A stretch of DNA of 64,000 nt from Azophilus sp965220425 (GCA_965220425.1 OZ244830.1:682001-746000), one strand, 5' to 3'; numbered from the stretch's first letter, positions 12,656-29,783 are shown. The notes: generated by a model from the sequence alone, not told the origin. Numbers and translations are program-made.

Positions 12656-12740
12656 GGTGGGGTTCCCGAGTGGTCAAAGGGATCAGACTGTAAATCTGAC
12701 GGCTCAGCCTTCGAAGGTTCGAATCCTTCCCCCACCACCA
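12656..12740 (+). tRNA. tyrU: tRNA-Tyr (GTA anticodon)
   Basis: 85 nt with a long class II variable arm. Anticodon GTA at 12690-12692, acceptor GGTGGGG/CCCCACC, CCA encoded. Confidence 0.97.
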
Positions 12741-12754
12741 GAGTGCCGAATACG

Positions 12755-12828
<74 letters not shown>

Positions 12829-12868
12829 GTTGGCGAAACCGCGGTTGGCGAAATCGATTGATGGCGTT

Positions 12869-12944
<76 letters not shown>

Positions 12945-12999
12945 GTATTGGGCGCGGGCCGTAAGGCAAGGAAAACGGTTAGGACATCACGAGGAAAAA

Positions 13000-14190
13000 A
13001 TGGCTAAAGAACGATTCGAGCGGACGAAGCCACACGTTAACGTGGGCACGATCGGTCACGTCGATCACGGCAAGACCACGTTGACGGCGGCACTCACCAT
13101 GGTGTGCGCGGCCGCGCGCGGCGGTGAAATCCGGGAGTTCGACCAGATCGACAATGCCCCGGAAGAGAAGGCGCGGGGCATAACCATCGCCACGGCGCAC
13201 GTCGAATACGAGAGCGAGGAGCGCCACTATGCCCATGTCGACTGCCCCGGGCATGCGGACTATGTGAAGAACATGATTACCGGCGCGGCGCAGATGGACG
13301 GCGCGGTTCTGGTGGTCTCCGCGGCAGACGGCCCCATGCCGCAGACGCGGGAACACATTCTCCTGTCCCGCCAGGTCGGCGTGCCCAGCATTGTCGTTTA
13401 CATGAACAAGGCCGACATGGTGGACGACGAGGAAATCATCGAACTCGTCGAGATGGAGGTCCGCGAATTGCTGGATCAGTACGATTTTCCGGGAGACGAC
13501 ACGCCGATCGTCATTGGCAGCGCGCTCAAGGCACTCGACGGCGAAGACAGCGAGTACGGCACCCAATCCATTCAAGCACTGCTCGATGCATTGGACGACT
13601 ATATCCCGCAACCCGAGCGCCCCGTCGACCAGCCGTTTCTCATGCCGATCGAAGATGTCTTTTCCATCGCCGGCCGCGGCACCGTGGTGACGGGCCGAAT
13701 CGCCCGCGGCATCGTGAGAGTCGGTGACGAAGTCGAGATTGTCGGCATTCGCGAGACTCAGTCCACGACCTGCACCGGGGTGGAAATGTTCCGCAAGCTG
13801 CTCGACGAAGGGCGCGCGGGCGAGAACGTCGGCGTTCTGCTGCGCGGCATCAAGCGGGACGGGGTGGAACGCGGTCAGGTACTCGCGGTTCCGCGGAGCA
13901 TTACGCCCCACACCGAGTTCGATGCGGAGGTGTACGTGCTGTCCAAGGACGAAGGCGGCCGCCATACGCCGTTCTTCAAGGGCTACCGCCCGCAGTTCTT
14001 TTTCGAGACCACCGATGTGACGGGCACGGTCGAACTGCCGAAGGATGTCGAGATGGTGATGCCTGGAGACAACGTGAACATGGCGGTTCAGCTGATCTCG
14101 CCCATTGCGATGGAAGAGGGTCAGCGCTTTGCAATTCGAGAGGGCGGCCGCACGGTCGGAGCCGGAGTCGTTACCAGGATTACCCACTAG
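13000..14190 (+). CDS. tuf: elongation factor Tu
   Basis: EF-Tu delivers aminoacyl-tRNA to the ribosomal A site. The 396-residue product has the G1 motif GHVDHGKT (19-26), G2 with the effector threonine in RGITI, G3 DCPGH, G4 NKAD, and beta-barrel domains II and III ending in the usual GGRTVGAGVV. It corresponds to the tufB position (tRNA-Thr upstream, tRNA-Trp and secE downstream). A GAGG Shine-Dalgarno precedes the ATG. No second tuf is found after fusA in this window, so it may be the only copy here. Confidence 0.98.
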   Translation: MAKERFERTKPHVNVGTIGHVDHGKTTLTAALTMVCAAARGGEIREFDQIDNAPEEKARGITIATAHVEYESEERHYAHVDCPGHADYVKNMITGAAQMDGAVLVVSAADGPMPQTREHILLSRQVGVPSIVVYMNKADMVDDEEIIELVEMEVRELLDQYDFPGDDTPIVIGSALKALDGEDSEYGTQSIQALLDALDDYIPQPERPVDQPFLMPIEDVFSIAGRGTVVTGRIARGIVRVGDEVEIVGIRETQSTTCTGVEMFRKLLDEGRAGENVGVLLRGIKRDGVERGQVLAVPRSITPHTEFDAEVYVLSKDEGGRHTPFFKGYRPQFFFETTDVTGTVELPKDVEMVMPGDNVNMAVQLISPIAMEEGQRFAIREGGRTVGAGVVTRITH

Positions 14191-14191
14191 A

Positions 14192-14267
<76 letters not shown>

Positions 14268-14403
14268 GAATCGGCTGGCCTCGCAACCCATTAAGGGCGT
14301 TTGGTGTTTTTGAGATGAGACAGCATCCCGAGTCCCCGGTCGCCGTTGGCGCATGCCGTTTTGTGGCGGAACGCCGAACAGGTACCGCGATGGAGCCGAT
14401 GTC

Positions 14404-14769
14404 TTGAACGCCGGTACGGAAACCCTGGCGAGCTTCGACTGGCTGAAATGGCTGGTTACGGCTGCCCTGCTGGGCCTGGGCATATTCGGCAACTGGTACT
14501 ACCAGGACGAGTCGCTGTTACTGAGGGTACTTGGCCTGCTCGGCATCGCCGTGGTGGCCGTGGGTATTGCCCTGCAGACCGAGCGCGGGCGCGCCATCTG
14601 GTCGTTGTTCAAGGAGTCGCGCGCCGAGATTCGGAGGGTCGTGTGGCCGACCCGGCAGGAGACATTGCAGACAACGGTTATCGTTCTGGTGCTTGTGCTG
14701 GTGTTTGCGCTGATCCTCTGGCTTCTGGATTCGGGGCTCAGTTGGCTGGTCTCCGCCGTAATCGGATAG
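14404..14769 (+). CDS. secE: protein translocase subunit SecE, TTG start
   Basis: SecE clamps SecY in the SecYEG channel of the inner membrane. The 121 residues contain three transmembrane segments (about 16-33, 42-59 and 92-118), as in E. coli. The conserved cytoplasmic motif RRVVWPTRQETLQTT precedes the last helix. TTG 14404 is chosen because GGAG (14392-14395) lies 8 nt upstream. An in-frame ATG at 14353 lacks a ribosome binding site and would add a non-conserved 17-residue N-terminus. Confidence 0.93.
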   Translation: MNAGTETLASFDWLKWLVTAALLGLGIFGNWYYQDESLLLRVLGLLGIAVVAVGIALQTERGRAIWSLFKESRAEIRRVVWPTRQETLQTTVIVLVLVLVFALILWLLDSGLSWLVSAVIG

Positions 14770-14774
14770 TTGAG

Positions 14775-15326
14775 ATGTCGGAAATTTCCGCAAGGCAAAA
14801 GAAGTGGTACGTGGTGCACGCCTATTCGGGGTTCGAGAAGAACGTGGCGCGCACGCTCCAGGAGCGGGTCGACCTGTCTCCGCTCAAGGAATGCTTCGGC
14901 AGGATCATGGTGCCCGCGGAACCCGTGGTGGAGATGCGGGCCGGCCAGAAACGCCGCAGCGAGCGAAAGTTCTTCCCGGGTTATGTGCTGGTGGAGATGG
15001 AATTGAACGACGAGACCTGGCACCTGGTGAACGAAACGCCCCGGGTGATGGGTTTCATCGGCGGTACCGCGGATCATCCGGCGCCGCTTACGGACAAGGA
15101 AGCCGGTGCGATTCTCGACCGGGTCGATGCAGGCAGCGAGAAGGCGCGGCCCAAGACCATCTACGAACCGGGCGAGTATGTCCGGGTGGTCGACGGCCCG
15201 TTCAACGACTTCAACGGCATGGTCGAGGAGGTCAACTACGAGAAAAGCCGCCTGCGCGTTTCCGTAACGATCTTCGGGCGCTCCACGCCGGTGGAACTCG
15301 ACTTCGACCAGGTGGAGAAAGGCTGA
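14775..15326 (+). CDS. nusG: transcription termination/antitermination protein NusG
   Basis: NusG binds RNA polymerase, suppresses pausing and links it to Rho or the ribosome. The 183-residue product starts at ATG 14775, 5 bp after secE. The NGN domain begins KKWYVVHAYSGFEKNV, contains FFPGYVLVEM and ends near residue 110. The C-terminal KOW domain starts at GEYVRVVDGPFNDFNG. secE-nusG-rplK form one transcriptional run. Confidence 0.97.
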   Translation: MSEISARQKKWYVVHAYSGFEKNVARTLQERVDLSPLKECFGRIMVPAEPVVEMRAGQKRRSERKFFPGYVLVEMELNDETWHLVNETPRVMGFIGGTADHPAPLTDKEAGAILDRVDAGSEKARPKTIYEPGEYVRVVDGPFNDFNGMVEEVNYEKSRLRVSVTIFGRSTPVELDFDQVEKG

Positions 15327-15373
15327 GACGAATTGCCGCGGCGCCAGCGGCGCGTCGCGAAAGGAACTGAAGA

Positions 15374-15820
15374 ATGGCAAGAAGCACAAAAAGAGTAAGC
15401 GCGTACATCAAGCTGCAGGTACCGGCCGGCCAAGCCAATCCGAGTCCGCCGGTCGGCCCGGCCCTGGGCCAGCACGGCGTGAACATCATGGACTTCTGCA
15501 AGGCGTTCAACGCCCAGACGCAAAGCCTGGAGCAGGGCATGCCGACGCCGGTGGTGATTACCGTCTATGCCGACCGCACCTTCGGCTTCGTCATGAAAAC
15601 GCCGCCGGCCTCGGTGCTGCTGCGCAAGGCCGCCCACATCGACAAGGGCAGCGGCATGCCGAATGTCAACAAGGTCGGCAGCGTGACGCGGGCGCAACTC
15701 GAGGAAATCGCCAGAATCAAGGATCCCGATCTGACCGCCGCGGACATGGACGCCGCGGTGCGGACCATCGCCGGCAGCGCCCGCAGTGCCGGCATCGAAG
15801 TGGAACTGGAGGCAGTCTAG
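15374..15820 (+). CDS. rplK: 50S ribosomal protein L11
   Basis: L11 forms the GTPase-associated stalk base with 23S rRNA. The 148 residues show the hallmark IKLQVPAGQANPSPPVGPALGQ N-terminal domain and the C-terminal RNA-binding domain. The length is slightly above E. coli's 142. The 47-nt leader after nusG is where L1 feedback control is found in E. coli. A G+C-rich structured stretch is present, but an L1 site cannot be proved by eye. Confidence 0.97.
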   Translation: MARSTKRVSAYIKLQVPAGQANPSPPVGPALGQHGVNIMDFCKAFNAQTQSLEQGMPTPVVITVYADRTFGFVMKTPPASVLLRKAAHIDKGSGMPNVNKVGSVTRAQLEEIARIKDPDLTAADMDAAVRTIAGSARSAGIEVELEAV

Positions 15821-16515
15821 TGGCCAAGCCGACCAGGCGCATGCGCGCCATCGCCGAGCGCGCCGACAAGCACAAGGCCTACCCCATCGACGAGGCAGTG
15901 ACATTGCTGTCCGAGTTGTCGGAGACGAAGTTCAAGGAGAGCATCGACGTATCCGTCAACCTCGGCGTGGATATACGCCGATCGGACCAGACCCTGCGCG
16001 GAGCGACGACGCTGCCGCACGGTACGGGGAAAACGGCTCGCGTGGCCGTGTTTGCCCAGGGCGAGCAGGCCGCCAGGGCGGAGGCAGCGGGCGCCGACGT
16101 GGTCGGCCTCGAAGATCTGGCCGAACGTCTTAGGGGCGGCGACCTGAACTTCGACGTGATCGTTGCGACACCGGACACCATGCGCGTGGTCGGGAAACTC
16201 GGCAGGCTGCTCGGCCCGCGGGGACTCATGCCCAACCCGAAGACCGGCACCGTGACCGAGGATGTCGAAACCGCCATCGGCAACGCCAAGGCCGGCCAGG
16301 TCAAATACCGCACCGACCGCGGGGGCATCGTTCACGGCAGCGTCGGCCAGGTCGGCTTTTCCGCAACGCAGATCAGGGAAAACGTCGAGGCCCTGGTATC
16401 GGATCTGCAAAAGGCCAAGCCCTCTGCCTCCAAAGGGGTGTATCTGAAGAAGATCACGTTGTCTACAACGATGGGCCCCGGCGTTCCCATCGATCAATCG
16501 ACGTTGAACATATAG
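15820..16515 (+). CDS. rplA: 50S ribosomal protein L1, GTG start
   Basis: L1 forms the mobile stalk at the E site and in E. coli represses its own operon. The 231 residues include the signature region GKLGRLLGPRGLMPNPKTGTVT. The GTG start shares a G with the TAG stop of rplK (TAGTG), implying coupled translation. Confidence 0.97.
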   Translation: MAKPTRRMRAIAERADKHKAYPIDEAVTLLSELSETKFKESIDVSVNLGVDIRRSDQTLRGATTLPHGTGKTARVAVFAQGEQAARAEAAGADVVGLEDLAERLRGGDLNFDVIVATPDTMRVVGKLGRLLGPRGLMPNPKTGTVTEDVETAIGNAKAGQVKYRTDRGGIVHGSVGQVGFSATQIRENVEALVSDLQKAKPSASKGVYLKKITLSTTMGPGVPIDQSTLNI

Positions 16516-16536
16516 CCGGGCAAGGGGAGTAACCAG

Positions 16537-17067
16537 GTGGCATTGAGGCTGAATCAGAAGCAGGACATCGTAGCGGAAGTCAACCGCGAGGCGGGTGAGG
16601 CGCTCGCGGCGGTGCTCGCCGACTACCGGGGCATGACGGTCGGCGACATGACGGGCCTGCGCCGGAGGGCGCGGGAAGGCGGCGTCTACCTCAAGGTCGT
16701 GCGCAACACGCTGGCTAAACGCGCCGTGGAAGGCACGGAATACGAATGCTTGAACGACGTCCTGACCGGGCCGACGCTGCTGGCGTTCTCCAGAGGCGAG
16801 CCCGGTTCCGCGGCTCGGCTGCTGAAGGACTGTGCCAGGGAATACGAGGCGCTGTCGGTCAAGGCCCTCTCGATCGGCGGGCAATTGCTCGATGCCGATC
16901 AGCTCGGCCGTGTTGCCGGGCTGCCGACACGGGACGAAGCCATTGCCCTGCTCATGGCGGCCATGCAGGCCCCCATTGCGAAACTTGCGAGAACGCTCGG
17001 CGAGGTGCCCGGGAAGCTGGCGCGAACGCTGGCCGCGATTCGCGACGCCAAGGAATCCGGCAGCTAG
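16537..17067 (+). CDS. rplJ: 50S ribosomal protein L10, GTG start
   Basis: L10 anchors L7/L12 dimers to 23S rRNA. The 176-residue protein has the N-terminal domain (VAEVNREAGEALAAVLADYRGMTV) and the C-terminal helix that binds L12. GTG 16537 is preceded by GGGGAG. Only 21 nt separate it from rplA, so the long L10-binding leader of E. coli is absent at this place. Confidence 0.96.
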   Translation: MALRLNQKQDIVAEVNREAGEALAAVLADYRGMTVGDMTGLRRRAREGGVYLKVVRNTLAKRAVEGTEYECLNDVLTGPTLLAFSRGEPGSAARLLKDCAREYEALSVKALSIGGQLLDADQLGRVAGLPTRDEAIALLMAAMQAPIAKLARTLGEVPGKLARTLAAIRDAKESGS

Positions 17068-17122
17068 TGTCCAGGGCACCAGGCAAGCCGGGAACACTCT
17101 TGATGATTCTAGGAGATTGAAA

Positions 17123-17509
17123 ATGGCATTGTCCAAAGATGACATCCTGAACGCCATCGCCGAAATGAGCGTCATGGAGGTGGTGGAGTTGATTCAGGCC
17201 ATGGAGGAGAAGTTCGGCGTTTCCGCGGCAACTGCGGTGGCGGCAGCCCCGGCGGCGGTCAATGGCGACGCGGGCGGCGACGCCGGCGCCGAGGAACAGA
17301 CCGAGTTCGACGTCATCCTGAGTTCCTTCGGGGACAAGAAGGTCAACGTGATCAAGACGGTTCGCGCGATCACCGGCCTCGGCCTCAAGGAGGCGAAAGC
17401 ACTGGTGGACGGCGCCCCGTCGCCGGTCAAGGAAGGGGCCGCCAAGGACGAAGCCGAAGACATCCAGAAACAACTCGAAGAAGCCGGCGCACAGGTCGAG
17501 CTCAAGTAG
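17123..17509 (+). CDS. rplL: 50S ribosomal protein L7/L12
   Basis: 128 residues: N-terminal dimerisation helices (LSKDDILNAIAEMSVMEVVELI), an Ala/Gly-rich hinge, and the C-terminal factor-binding domain with KVNVIKTVRAITGLGLKEAK. It recruits translation GTPases. ATG 17123 follows AGGAG. An attenuator-like hairpin lies immediately downstream, before rpoB. Confidence 0.97.
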   Translation: MALSKDDILNAIAEMSVMEVVELIQAMEEKFGVSAATAVAAAPAAVNGDAGGDAGAEEQTEFDVILSSFGDKKVNVIKTVRAITGLGLKEAKALVDGAPSPVKEGAAKDEAEDIQKQLEEAGAQVELK

Positions 17510-17529
17510 TTGAGCCCGACTGACGCATT

Positions 17530-17562
17530 GCCGCTGACCCCCGGCAGGGGCGTCGGCTTTTT
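17530..17562 (+). terminator. attenuator/terminator between rplL and rpoB
   Basis: A stem GCCG...CCCC/GGGG...CGGC with one mismatch and one bulge (17530-17557) is followed by TTTTT. A partial terminator in this position is known in E. coli and sets the ratio of ribosomal protein to RNA polymerase synthesis. Confidence 0.65.
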
Positions 17563-17597
17563 GTCGTTACAAGAACGCGCAAGCGTGGGAGATTCGA

Positions 17598-21671
<4,074 letters not shown>

Positions 21672-21725
21672 CCCGGGTAGTCGGGCCCGCGGGAAATCTG
21701 AACGAATGGTAGCCGGAGGAAGACC

Positions 21726-25937
<4,212 letters not shown>

Positions 25938-25949
25938 GGCAGCGGACGA

Positions 25950-25976
25950 TTGCGGGCAGACGTTGTGAACTATAGA
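25950..25976 (+). promoter_or_regulatory. probable str operon (rpsL) promoter
   Basis: TTGCGG (25950-25955) and TATAGA (25971-25976) are 15 bp apart, followed by ATCGCGCCCCC. This nearly copies the tRNA-Thr promoter at 12281. Initiation here would give a leader of about 85 nt. Confidence 0.5.
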
Positions 25977-25985
25977 ATCGCGCCC

Positions 25986-26039
25986 CCTCGATTTGCGAGG
26001 ACGCCCCCGGTTTCCGAGGGGCTCCCGCGATTGCCGCGG
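25986..26039 (+). other. three tandem small hairpins in the rpsL leader
   Basis: Stems CCTCG/CGAGG (25986-26000), CCCCCGG/CCGaGGGG (26004-26021) and CCGCG/CGCGG (26025-26039), with loops of 3-5 nt, occupy the leader in series before the rpsL ribosome binding site. Function unknown. Confidence 0.45.
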
Positions 26040-26070
26040 CGGCGGGAAGCCGGCTTGTAACGGAGGCACG

Positions 26071-26442
26071 GTGGCAACGATAAGCCAATTGGTCAGAAAA
26101 CCACGGAAACGCAAGGCGCGGAAGAATATCGTTCCGGCTCTTGAGGGCAGTCCGCAGAAACGCGGCGTATGCACTCGCGTGTACACCACCACGCCGAAGA
26201 AGCCCAACTCGGCGCTCAGAAAGGTTTGCCGGGTGCGATTGACCAACGGCCACGAGGTAACCTCCTACATCGGCGGCGAAGGCCACAACCTGCAGGAGCA
26301 TTCGGTGATCCTGATTCGCGGCGGCCGCGTCAAGGATCTGCCGGGCGTCCGCTATCACACGGTACGGGGTACGCTGGATACGTCCGGTGTCTCCGACCGC
26401 AAGCAGGGCCGTTCCAAATACGGAGCCAAGCGCCCGCGCTAA
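26071..26442 (+). CDS. rpsL: 30S ribosomal protein S12, GTG start
   Basis: S12 sits at the decoding centre. The 123 residues include TTPKKPNSALRKVCRVRL and GVRYHTVRG, with unmutated lysines in PKKPNS and VKDLPG, i.e. the streptomycin-sensitive type. GTG 26071 is chosen because GGAGG is 4 nt upstream and the product then begins ATISQLVRKPR. The longer in-frame TTG at 25993 would translate the hairpin leader. Confidence 0.96.
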   Translation: MATISQLVRKPRKRKARKNIVPALEGSPQKRGVCTRVYTTTPKKPNSALRKVCRVRLTNGHEVTSYIGGEGHNLQEHSVILIRGGRVKDLPGVRYHTVRGTLDTSGVSDRKQGRSKYGAKRPR

Positions 26443-26599
26443 CCGAACCGCCAATCCCTGACGAAGCTATGCCGCAGCGCGACGAGAAAGCGGTGACCGG
26501 GTGCGAACTTGACTCATTTGACAACCTTAATCCGCGAACAAGAGAAATAGTAAGGCCCCGGATCCGTCTCGGGGACGAACCTGAAGCAAGGAGCGAAAC

Positions 26600-27070
26600 A
26601 TGCCCAGACGCCGAGTTGTTGCCAAGCGGGAGATTCTTCCCGATCCGAAATATCACAATCAGACCGTCGCCAAGTTCATCAACCATGTGATGGTGAGCGG
26701 CAAGAAATCCGTTGCGGAACGCATCGTCTACGGCGCGCTCTCGCGCATCGAGGAACGCGGTAAGGTCGATCCGGTCGAGACGTTCGAGAAGGCGCTCGAG
26801 GCGGTCGCGCCCTTCGTTGAGGTCAAGTCCCGGCGCGTGGGCGGCGCTACCTACCAGGTGCCGGTGGAGGTTCGTCCTTCCCGCCGCCACGCGCTGGCCA
26901 TGCGCTGGCTCGTCGATTGTGCGCGCTCCCGAGGTGAGAAAACCATGGCGTTGCGGCTCGCCGGCGAGCTGATGGATGCGGCGGACGGCCGCGGCACCGC
27001 GGTGAAGCGGCGCGAGGACACGCACCGCATGGCGGAAGCCAACCGGGCATTCGCGCACTACCGCTTCTGA
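26600..27070 (+). CDS. rpsG: 30S ribosomal protein S7
   Basis: S7 nucleates the 30S head. 156 residues, starting PRRRVVAKREILPDP, with the conserved VAKFINHVMVSGKKSVAE and RRVGGATYQVPVEVRP motifs. AAGGAG precedes the ATG. The 157-nt gap after rpsL is longer than elsewhere in the operon and shows no promoter or terminator; in E. coli this gap carries the S7 autoregulatory site. Confidence 0.97.
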   Translation: MPRRRVVAKREILPDPKYHNQTVAKFINHVMVSGKKSVAERIVYGALSRIEERGKVDPVETFEKALEAVAPFVEVKSRRVGGATYQVPVEVRPSRRHALAMRWLVDCARSRGEKTMALRLAGELMDAADGRGTAVKRREDTHRMAEANRAFAHYRF

Positions 27071-27114
27071 CCCTCGATTCCCGGTCTTGATCCCAGCGTA
27101 CCCGGAGAGCGCCG

Positions 27115-29208
27115 ATGGCTCGCGAAACTCCCATCAATCGATACCGGAACATCGGCATCGTGGCGCATGTCGATGCGGGCAAGACCACCACCACCGAACG
27201 GGTTCTGTTCTATACCGGGCTCTCCTACAAGATCGGCGAAGTGCACGACGGCGCGGCGGTCATGGACTGGATGGAGCAGGAGCAGGAACGGGGCATCACG
27301 ATCACTTCCGCCGCCACGACCTGCTTCTGGCAGGGCATGAACCAGCAGTACGAACGCCATCGCGTCAATATTATCGATACGCCCGGACACGTTGATTTCA
27401 CCATTGAGGTGGAGCGCAGCCTCAGGGTCCTGGACGGCGCGGTAGTCGTTTTCTGCGCGACATCCGGTGTCGAGCCGCAGTCGGAGACCGTCTGGCGCCA
27501 GGCCAACCGGTACGAAGTGCCGCGCATTGTATTCGTCAACAAGATGGACCGCGCCGGCGCCGACTTCCTGCGCGTTGTCGGACAGATAAAGGATCGCCTG
27601 GGCTCGCACCCGGTTCCGGTACAACTCGCCATCGGCGCCGAAGAACACTTCAAGGGCGTTGTGGATCTCGTCCGCATGAAGGCGATCTATTGGAACGAAC
27701 AGGATCAGGGCCTCACCTACGAGCTTGCCGACATCCCGGAAGAACTGCGCAGGGAGGCGGAGCAATGGCGCGAGCGCATGCTCGAGACCGCGGCGGAAGC
27801 GAGCGAGGCGCTGATGGACAAGTACCTCGAAGAGGGTGATCTCGAAGAGGACGAGCTCCGCACCGGCCTGCGCGTACGCACCCTGGCCAATGAGATCGTG
27901 CCGGCGCTCTGCGGCTCGGCATTTAAGAACAAGGGCGTGCAGGCCATGCTCGACGCGGTCATCGATTTTCTGCCGAACCCGACGGAGGTGAAGGCCATCG
28001 ATGGCGTACTGGAGGATGGCGAAACCCGTGAGATGCGCCCTTCCGACGATGACGCCCCCTTCGCTGCGCTGGCCTTCAAGATCGCAACGGATCCGTTTGT
28101 CGGCACGCTGACCTTCTTCCGGGTCTATTCGGGCGTGCTGAATTCGGGAGACCGGGTCTACAACCCGGTGAAGGGCCGGCGGGAGCGCGTCGGCCGGATG
28201 GTCCAGCTGCACTCCAGTCGCCGCAACGAGATCAAGGAAGTGTGTGCGGGCGATATCGCCGCGGCCATTGGCCTCAAGGATGTGACCACGGGCGATACGC
28301 TCTGTGCTCAGAATGACCGTATCACCCTGGAACGCATGGATTTTCCGGAACCGGTCATATCCGTTGCCGTGGAGCCCAAATCCGTGCCGGACCAGCAGAA
28401 GATGTCGATTGCGCTCGGCAAGCTCGCCCAGGAAGACCCTTCGTTCCGGGTGGAGACCGACGGCGAGTCGGGCCAGACGATCATTTCAGGCATGGGGGAA
28501 CTGCACCTCGACATCATCGTCGACCGGATGAAGCGCGAGTTCAGTGTCGAGGCCAACATCGGCAAGCCCCAGGTGGCCTATCGCGAAACGATTCGCTCCA
28601 CGGTGGAGGCGGAGGGCCGATTCGTGCGTCAGACCGGCGGTCGCGGACAGTACGGCCATGTCTGGCTGAAGATCGAGCCGTACAAGGACGGCGAAGAACA
28701 CTACGAGTTCGTCGACGAGATCGTCGGCGGCGCGGTACCCAGGGAGTACGTTTCCGCGGTCGACAAGGGCGTTCGGCAACAGATGCAGAACGGCGTACTG
28801 GCCGGGTATCCGCTGATCGATCTGCGCGCCACCCTCTACGATGGCTCCTATCACGAGGTCGACTCGTCCGAGATGGCATTCCGGGTCGCGGGCTCCATGG
28901 CGTTGCGGGAAGCCGCCCTGAAGGCGAAGCCAGTGCTGCTCGAACCGGTGATGGGCGTCGAGATCGTGACCCCGGAAGACTATATGGGCGACGTGGTGGG
29001 GGACCTCAACCGGCGCCGGGGTATCATCGGCGGCATGGATGAGAACCCGGCGGGCAAGATTATCCGCGCCGACGTGCCCTTGGCGGAGATGTTCGGCTAC
29101 TCGACGGACCTTCGTTCGGCTACCCAGGGGCGCGCTACCTATACCATGGAGTTCGCGAAATACGCCGAAGTTCCCGAGCGAATCGCCGACGGCATAATCA
29201 ACAGATAA
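27115..29208 (+). CDS. fusA: elongation factor G
   Basis: EF-G drives translocation by GTP hydrolysis. The 697-residue product has AHVDAGKT (17-24), RGITI, DTPGH, NKMD, and domains III-V with the GGRGQYGHV segment and the C-terminal RGIIGGMDE loop region. It closes the str operon here: unlike in most Gammaproteobacteria, no tuf gene follows. Confidence 0.98.
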   Translation: MARETPINRYRNIGIVAHVDAGKTTTTERVLFYTGLSYKIGEVHDGAAVMDWMEQEQERGITITSAATTCFWQGMNQQYERHRVNIIDTPGHVDFTIEVERSLRVLDGAVVVFCATSGVEPQSETVWRQANRYEVPRIVFVNKMDRAGADFLRVVGQIKDRLGSHPVPVQLAIGAEEHFKGVVDLVRMKAIYWNEQDQGLTYELADIPEELRREAEQWRERMLETAAEASEALMDKYLEEGDLEEDELRTGLRVRTLANEIVPALCGSAFKNKGVQAMLDAVIDFLPNPTEVKAIDGVLEDGETREMRPSDDDAPFAALAFKIATDPFVGTLTFFRVYSGVLNSGDRVYNPVKGRRERVGRMVQLHSSRRNEIKEVCAGDIAAAIGLKDVTTGDTLCAQNDRITLERMDFPEPVISVAVEPKSVPDQQKMSIALGKLAQEDPSFRVETDGESGQTIISGMGELHLDIIVDRMKREFSVEANIGKPQVAYRETIRSTVEAEGRFVRQTGGRGQYGHVWLKIEPYKDGEEHYEFVDEIVGGAVPREYVSAVDKGVRQQMQNGVLAGYPLIDLRATLYDGSYHEVDSSEMAFRVAGSMALREAALKAKPVLLEPVMGVEIVTPEDYMGDVVGDLNRRRGIIGGMDENPAGKIIRADVPLAEMFGYSTDLRSATQGRATYTMEFAKYAEVPERIADGIINR

Positions 29209-29336
29209 TCCCTTGGGCCGAACGGTCCCCCCGTTTATTCCAGGCGTGGCGGGGCAACGCCGCAAGGAAAAGAGACCCTTTGCGAATCGGACAAGCGGCG
29301 CGCTGCCGGCCAGTATTCTTGCCCGGAACTCGGCTA

Positions 29337-29365
29337 TTGCGGCGCTGGTTTTGCATCTGTATAGT
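29337..29365 (+). promoter_or_regulatory. rpsJ promoter
   Basis: TTGCGG (29337-29342), a 17-bp spacer and TATAGT (29360-29365) lie between fusA and rpsJ. The start point would be near 29372, leaving a leader of about 90 nt. Confidence 0.6.
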
Positions 29366-29407
29366 TCGCCCTCCCGATTTTTCGGGGGTTCTTTAACAGG
29401 AGAGCGT

Positions 29408-29443
29408 CCAACCCGGCTGCATCGCTGGATTGGGCATTTTTTT
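29408..29443 (+). terminator. attenuator-like hairpin in the rpsJ leader
   Basis: Arms 29408-29417 (CCAACCCGGC) and 29424-29433 (GCTGGATTGG) pair at 9 of 10 positions around a 6-nt loop and are followed by seven Ts (29437-29443). A smaller CCCGA/TCGGG hairpin lies upstream at 29373-29386. The hairpin ends about 20 nt before the TTG start. In E. coli the S10 leader is attenuated by L4; equivalent control here is an inference. Confidence 0.6.
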
Positions 29444-29463
29444 AAGAGGGTTTGGAGTCCGCC

Positions 29464-29778
29464 TTGGTTCAGAGCCAGCGCATCCGTATTCGATTGAAGG
29501 CGTTCGATCACAAGTTGATCGATGTCTCGACGCAGGAAATCGTTGAAACGGCGAGAAGGACCGGCGCCCAGGTAAAGGGGCCGATACCGCTGCCGACGCG
29601 CAAGGAGCGGTTCACCGTGCTGATCTCGCCGCACGTCAACAAGGATGCCCGCGATCAATACGAGATACGGACCCACAAAAGACTCCTGGATATTCTGGAA
29701 CCCACCGAGAAAACCGTAGACGCGCTCATGAAGCTCGATCTCGCGGCGGGTGTGGAAGTACAGATCAGCTTGAACTGA
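29464..29778 (+). CDS. rpsJ: 30S ribosomal protein S10, TTG start
   Basis: S10 (NusE) is a 30S protein and, with NusB, a boxA-binding antitermination factor. 104 residues with RIRIRLKAFDH, VKGPIPLPTRKERFTVLISPHVNKDARDQYEIRTHKR and LDLAAGVEVQISL. TTG 29464 is chosen because GGAG (29454-29457) is 6 nt upstream and the length then equals E. coli's 103 plus one. It appears to be its own transcription unit, with a promoter and attenuator upstream and a strong terminator 5 bp after the stop. Confidence 0.95.
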   Translation: MVQSQRIRIRLKAFDHKLIDVSTQEIVETARRTGAQVKGPIPLPTRKERFTVLISPHVNKDARDQYEIRTHKRLLDILEPTEKTVDALMKLDLAAGVEVQISLN

Positions 29779-29783
29779 AAAAC

